This document shows positions 60,801 to 64,000 of a stretch of DNA of 64,000 bases, piece by piece. How positions within the stretch are numbered: position 1 is the first letter of the stretch; each line of letters opens with the position of its first letter. Source of the stretch: Nitrospira sp. (GTDB lineage Bacteria > Nitrospirota > Nitrospiria > Nitrospirales > Nitrospiraceae). The stretch lies in contig JADJXO010000003.1 of the NCBI GenBank assembly GCA_016715825.1, positions 248,001-312,000 of the forward strand, given 5' to 3'. The translations under genes and the position numbers were made by a program. Below the pieces are notes generated by a model, which was not told where the DNA came from, did no database searches, and was given only the letters and a program-made list of their open reading frames with translations.

Positions 60801-61886
60801 ATGGGATTAGAGGTCCATCCAGACATCCAGTCGCTCAGTCCGTACGTTCCGGGAAAACCCGTCGAAGAGCTTCAACGGGAACTCGGTCTTACCCGCGTCA
60901 TCAAGCTGGCCTCAAATGAGAATCCCTTGGGACCTTCACCAAAGGCGATGGCGGCGTTGGACGGTGCTCAAACTACGCTGCATCGATATCCCGACGGCGG
61001 GGGAACGCAACTGCGTCAGGCGATTGCCGACCGTTGGAAGGTGGCTGTCGACCAAATCATTTTAGGAAATGGGTCCGATGAGATTCTTGGCCTTTTAGCC
61101 AGAACATTTTTGACTCCCGGTGATGAAGCTATCATGGCTGATCACACCTTTGTGATCTACAAGATGGAAGTCACTGCCGTACACGGTAAGCCGGTGGTCG
61201 TGCCTCTTGTTGAGTGGACGCACGACCTTGAGTCGATGGCACGAGCCATCACACCTCGAACAAAGCTCCTGTTTCTCTGTAATCCCAACAATCCTACTGG
61301 GACGATGATCACGACCGAAGCCGTGGATCGGCTTATGGCTCGAGTGCCGGAGGATGTCATCGTCGTGTTCGATGAAGCCTACTTCGAGTATGTCCGCAAT
61401 CCCCAATTTCCCGATGCGATGGCGTACGTGAAGCAGGGGCGGAACGTGATCGTGTTGCGGACGTTCTCCAAAATCTATGGGCTTGCAGGATTACGAATCG
61501 GCTATGGGGTCGGTACCCCGGAGATCATCGGCTTTCTAAATCGAGTTCGCCCACCGTTTAACGCCAACAGTTTGGCCCAGAAAGCGGCTCTGGCTGCCTT
61601 GGGTGATGATGGACATGTGGCCAAGAGCCGAATGGTCAATGCTGCGGGTATGGAGCAGCTGGAACAGGGATTGCGGGCATTGGGAATGACTCCGATTCCG
61701 AGCGAGACCAATTTTCTCTATTTTGACGCTCAACGGGACGGCCGATCGGTATTTGACGCCCTGCTTCGGGAAGGGATTATTGTGCGGCACATTGGAGGAA
61801 CCATGATCCGTGTCACCATCGGTCTGGCTGACGAAAACGATGCCTTTCTCCAAGCATTCAGGAAAGTCTTGAACGGAGCAAGGTAA
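60801..61886 (+). CDS. hisC: Histidinol-phosphate aminotransferase family
   Basis: PLP enzyme, 361 aa. LASNENPLGPSPKAM, the PLP-phosphate loop GNGSDEILGLLARTF, NPNNPTGTM, DEAYFEYV and the Schiff-base lysine in RTFSKIYGLAGLRIGYG. It starts 2 bases after pheA. Members in aromatic operons often transaminate phenylpyruvate or hydroxyphenylpyruvate as well as, or instead of, histidinol phosphate, so the true job may be Phe/Tyr synthesis. Confidence 0.92.
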   Translation: MGLEVHPDIQSLSPYVPGKPVEELQRELGLTRVIKLASNENPLGPSPKAMAALDGAQTTLHRYPDGGGTQLRQAIADRWKVAVDQIILGNGSDEILGLLARTFLTPGDEAIMADHTFVIYKMEVTAVHGKPVVVPLVEWTHDLESMARAITPRTKLLFLCNPNNPTGTMITTEAVDRLMARVPEDVIVVFDEAYFEYVRNPQFPDAMAYVKQGRNVIVLRTFSKIYGLAGLRIGYGVGTPEIIGFLNRVRPPFNANSLAQKAALAALGDDGHVAKSRMVNAAGMEQLEQGLRALGMTPIPSETNFLYFDAQRDGRSVFDALLREGIIVRHIGGTMIRVTIGLADENDAFLQAFRKVLNGAR

Positions 61887-61903
61887 GCAATAGTGAGGGA
61901 ATT

Positions 61904-62917
61904 ATGATCATCGTGTTGAAACCGGAAGCCTCGGAAAGCGAGGTCGATCATATTATCGATCGGCTGCGCGATTTAGGGCTGAAATCGCAAATCTCCACTG
62001 GTCAGGAACGCACCATCATCGGTGTGATCGGAGACGATCGAATCCTGCACAACCAACCTTTGACCGCACTGCCCGGCGTAGAAAGTGTCCTGCCGATTCT
62101 CGCCCCATGGAAACTGGTGAGCCGCGAGTTTAAGAAAGAAGGAACCACGATCGATGTCGGTGGGGTTAAGATCGGAGGCAAGAAAATAGCCATCATGGCA
62201 GGGCCTTGTGCGGTCGAGCGTCTTGAGCTCACGGTGGGGATTGCCCACGAAGTGAAAGCTTCCGGAGCCACGATTCTTCGCGGCGGAGCGTATAAGCCCA
62301 GAACGTCCCCGTATTCGTTCCAAGGCTTGGGTCGTGAGGGACTCGACTATTTGGTCGAAGCGAAGAAACAGACCGGATTGCCGGTGGTGAGCGAGATTTT
62401 GGATACCAGGGACATCGAGCTCTTTCTCGAGAAGGCGGACATCATCCAGGTCGGCGCTCGAAACATGCAGAACTTCGAACTCCTCAAGGAAGTCGGGGCC
62501 TATGACAAGCCGGTCCTCCTGAAGCGTGGCCTATCGGCGACCATCAAGGAGTTTCTCCTGTCCGCTGAGTACATCATGTCGCGCGGAAACCAGAACGTCA
62601 TGTTGTGCGAACGAGGCATCCGCACATTTGAAACGCAATATCGCAATACCCTGGATCTCGCCGCCATTCCGACCCTGAAAGAGCTCTCGCATCTTCCCGT
62701 CATCGTTGACCCGAGTCATGCCACCGGGAAGTGGGATCTTGTCGCACCGATGTCCAAAGCTGCGGTCGCGGCTGGGGCTGATGGGCTTCTGATCGAGGTA
62801 CATTCCAATCCCGAATGTGCGTTGTGCGACGGTGAAGAGTCGATCAAGCCTTCCAAATTCAAAACTCTCATGGGTGACCTCAGAAATATAGCAAAGGCTG
62901 TGGGGAGAGAGCTCTAA
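61904..62917 (+). CDS. aroF: 3-deoxy-7-phosphoheptulonate synthase (DAHP synthase, type I beta)
   Basis: First step of the shikimate pathway. 337 aa with an N-terminal ferredoxin-like regulatory domain (MIIVLKPEASESEVDHIIDR) and the barrel with MAGPCAVER, RGGAYKPRTSPYSFQGLG, VGARNMQNFELLKEVG and LPVIVDPSHATGKWDLV. The N-terminal domain in this class usually gives feedback by aromatic amino acids. Intact, in the aromatic operon. Confidence 0.95.
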   Translation: MIIVLKPEASESEVDHIIDRLRDLGLKSQISTGQERTIIGVIGDDRILHNQPLTALPGVESVLPILAPWKLVSREFKKEGTTIDVGGVKIGGKKIAIMAGPCAVERLELTVGIAHEVKASGATILRGGAYKPRTSPYSFQGLGREGLDYLVEAKKQTGLPVVSEILDTRDIELFLEKADIIQVGARNMQNFELLKEVGAYDKPVLLKRGLSATIKEFLLSAEYIMSRGNQNVMLCERGIRTFETQYRNTLDLAAIPTLKELSHLPVIVDPSHATGKWDLVAPMSKAAVAAGADGLLIEVHSNPECALCDGEESIKPSKFKTLMGDLRNIAKAVGREL

Positions 62918-62923
62918 AAGACG

Positions 62924-63817
62924 ATGGCCGTTCATTTCAGACAGGTCGTGATCATCGGCGTGGGGTTGATCGGTGGATCGCTCGGCATGATCATCCGGCG
63001 ACAAGGGCTGGCCGATCAGGTCGTCGGCGTCGGTCGGCGTGTTGAAAATTTGAAGACGGCCGTTGGGTTAGGTGCCATCGATCGATATACGGCCGATCCT
63101 CAAGAGGCGGTGCGCGGGGCGGATTTGGTCGTCTTAGCGACTCCGGTTGATACGTATGAGCGTCACCTCCAGCAGTGGGCACATTGTCTGAGCGCTGGCG
63201 CGATAGTCAGTGATGTTGGGAGCGTGAAGGGCACGCTGGTCGAACGGTCGGAGTCGGTGATGCCGTCGGGGGTGCACTTTGTCGGCGCCCATCCGATTGC
63301 TGGAAAAGAAAAGACCGGGGTTGCAGCTGGCTCAGATCAATTGTTCAGAGGCGCACGGTGCATCCTGACCCCCACGAAACGGACCGATCAGAACGCCTTA
63401 AGTTGCGTGAGGCAATTGTGGGAAGAGGCCGGCTCTATCGTCTTAACGATGGATCCCTATGTGCACGACCAAATTCTTGGAGCGGTCAGTCACTTGCCGC
63501 ATGTGGCGGCATTTGCATTGATCAACACCTTGTCTACCCTACGTGATCAGCAGGTTCCTTCTCTGGACCTTGCTGGGCATTCCGGTGGGGGATTACGGGA
63601 CACCACCAGGATTGCTGCCAGTTCTCCGGAAATGTGGCGAGACATTTTTCTGTGGAATCGAGACAATGTGGTGTCCTATATCGACCGATACACCAGAGCC
63701 TTGGAAGAGTTGAAACAACTGATCAAGGCTGGAGATGCAGCCGGGATCGAGAAGCTGCTCGAACGGGCGAAAGGCGAGCGTGAGAAATTGAACACCGCTT
63801 CACTGAGTCCTTCATGA
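62924..63817 (+). CDS. tyrA: Prephenate dehydrogenase
   Basis: NAD(P)-dependent oxidation towards tyrosine. 297 aa, nucleotide-binding VVIIGVGLIGGSLGMIIRRQ, DVGSVKGTLVERSESVMP, FVGAHPIAGKEKTGVAAG and the helical dimer domain (SHLPHVAAFALIN; SGGGLRDTTRIAASSPEMW). It could use arogenate instead; the substrate cannot be read. Its stop overlaps the aroA start (ATGA). Confidence 0.95.
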   Translation: MAVHFRQVVIIGVGLIGGSLGMIIRRQGLADQVVGVGRRVENLKTAVGLGAIDRYTADPQEAVRGADLVVLATPVDTYERHLQQWAHCLSAGAIVSDVGSVKGTLVERSESVMPSGVHFVGAHPIAGKEKTGVAAGSDQLFRGARCILTPTKRTDQNALSCVRQLWEEAGSIVLTMDPYVHDQILGAVSHLPHVAAFALINTLSTLRDQQVPSLDLAGHSGGGLRDTTRIAASSPEMWRDIFLWNRDNVVSYIDRYTRALEELKQLIKAGDAAGIEKLLERAKGEREKLNTASLSPS

Positions 63818-64000
63818 CATCTTTGACGATTACGCCGGGCAGACCGCTCAAAGGGACGATTTCGGTTCCCGGCGACAAGTCGCTGACCCATCGAGCCATT
63901 ATGCTCACGGCGCTGGCAGAAGGGACGAGTACGATCTCGGGCTATTGTCAGGGTGAAGATTGTCTCAATACGATGCGGGCCTTTCAGAGTCTTGGGATTC
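63814..64000 (+). CDS. aroA: 3-phosphoshikimate 1-carboxyvinyltransferase (3' end outside window)
   Basis: EPSP synthase. The first 62 codons read MTSLTITPGRPLKGTISVPG, DKSLTHRAIMLTALAEGTST and GEDCLNTMRAFQSLGI. DKS and THRAIML are the start of the shikimate-phosphate site. ATG 63814 overlaps the tyrA stop. Confidence 0.94.
   Translation, partial: MTSLTITPGRPLKGTISVPGDKSLTHRAIMLTALAEGTSTISGYCQGEDCLNTMRAFQSLGI

Overview
The window reads as chromosome of a comammox-type Nitrospira, or a close relative with ammonia monooxygenase genes. The main evidence is an amoC gene at 28.9-29.7 kb whose product follows betaproteobacterial AmoC motif by motif, preceded by an AmoD/PmoD-like copper protein gene. 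Coding density, mixed-strand operons and moderately high GC fit this. No amoA or amoB is visible, so this is a stand-alone amoC locus. No CRISPR array, prophage or complete insertion sequence was found.

Layout. 0-9.4 kb: end of an RNase E/G gene, dprA, topA, a PagL-like outer-membrane deacylase, aldehyde dehydrogenase, a TetA-type MFS exporter and two small coupled unknown genes. 9.5-15.4 kb is an eroded accessory region: a DCC-family gene and a diverged copy of its 3' end enclose antitoxin and ATPase remnants, a dead IS3 and a Sel1 lipoprotein gene; a second IS3 remnant, a gene cut by it and an IS30 tail follow. 15.5-24.7 kb: NupC and dicarboxylate-type transporters, a sugar-nucleotide dehydratase, an ATP-grasp/zinc-peptidase pair, a small phosphatase and ttcA.

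24.8-29.8 kb holds an RND pump without adaptor, then amoD-like and amoC. The RND gene and the amoD-amoC pair each have the same 16-bp palindrome in their upstream region. 31.5-42.5 kb is translation machinery: initiator tRNA beside fmt, rsmB, rpe, an archaeal-type pheS-pheT pair, then on the other strand thrS-infC-rpmI-rplT, tRNA-Val, HU and a Fis-like protein. infC appears to start with ATC.

42.8-50.3 kb is a sulfate-assimilation operon: a cysteine-free Rrf2 regulator, sulfite reductase with a TusA tail, APS reductase cysH, a TrpD2-like gene, cysD and a cysN-cysC fusion. Downstream, the 3' end of cysC is echoed twice as diverged fragments bracketing envelope-type genes (coiled coils, OmpA, helix-hairpin-helix). 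54.9-64 kb: a PCP-reductase-domain protein, yebC, ruvA, ruvB, then pheA-hisC-aroF-tyrA-aroA for aromatic amino acids, the last cut by the window end.

Sequence quality caveat. Conserved genes, including thrS and amoC, are broken by single-base indels, often in homopolymers. Most look like uncorrected sequencing errors, although the cluster at 44.2-47.4 kb could be real decay. All identifications come from reading motifs, not from database searches.
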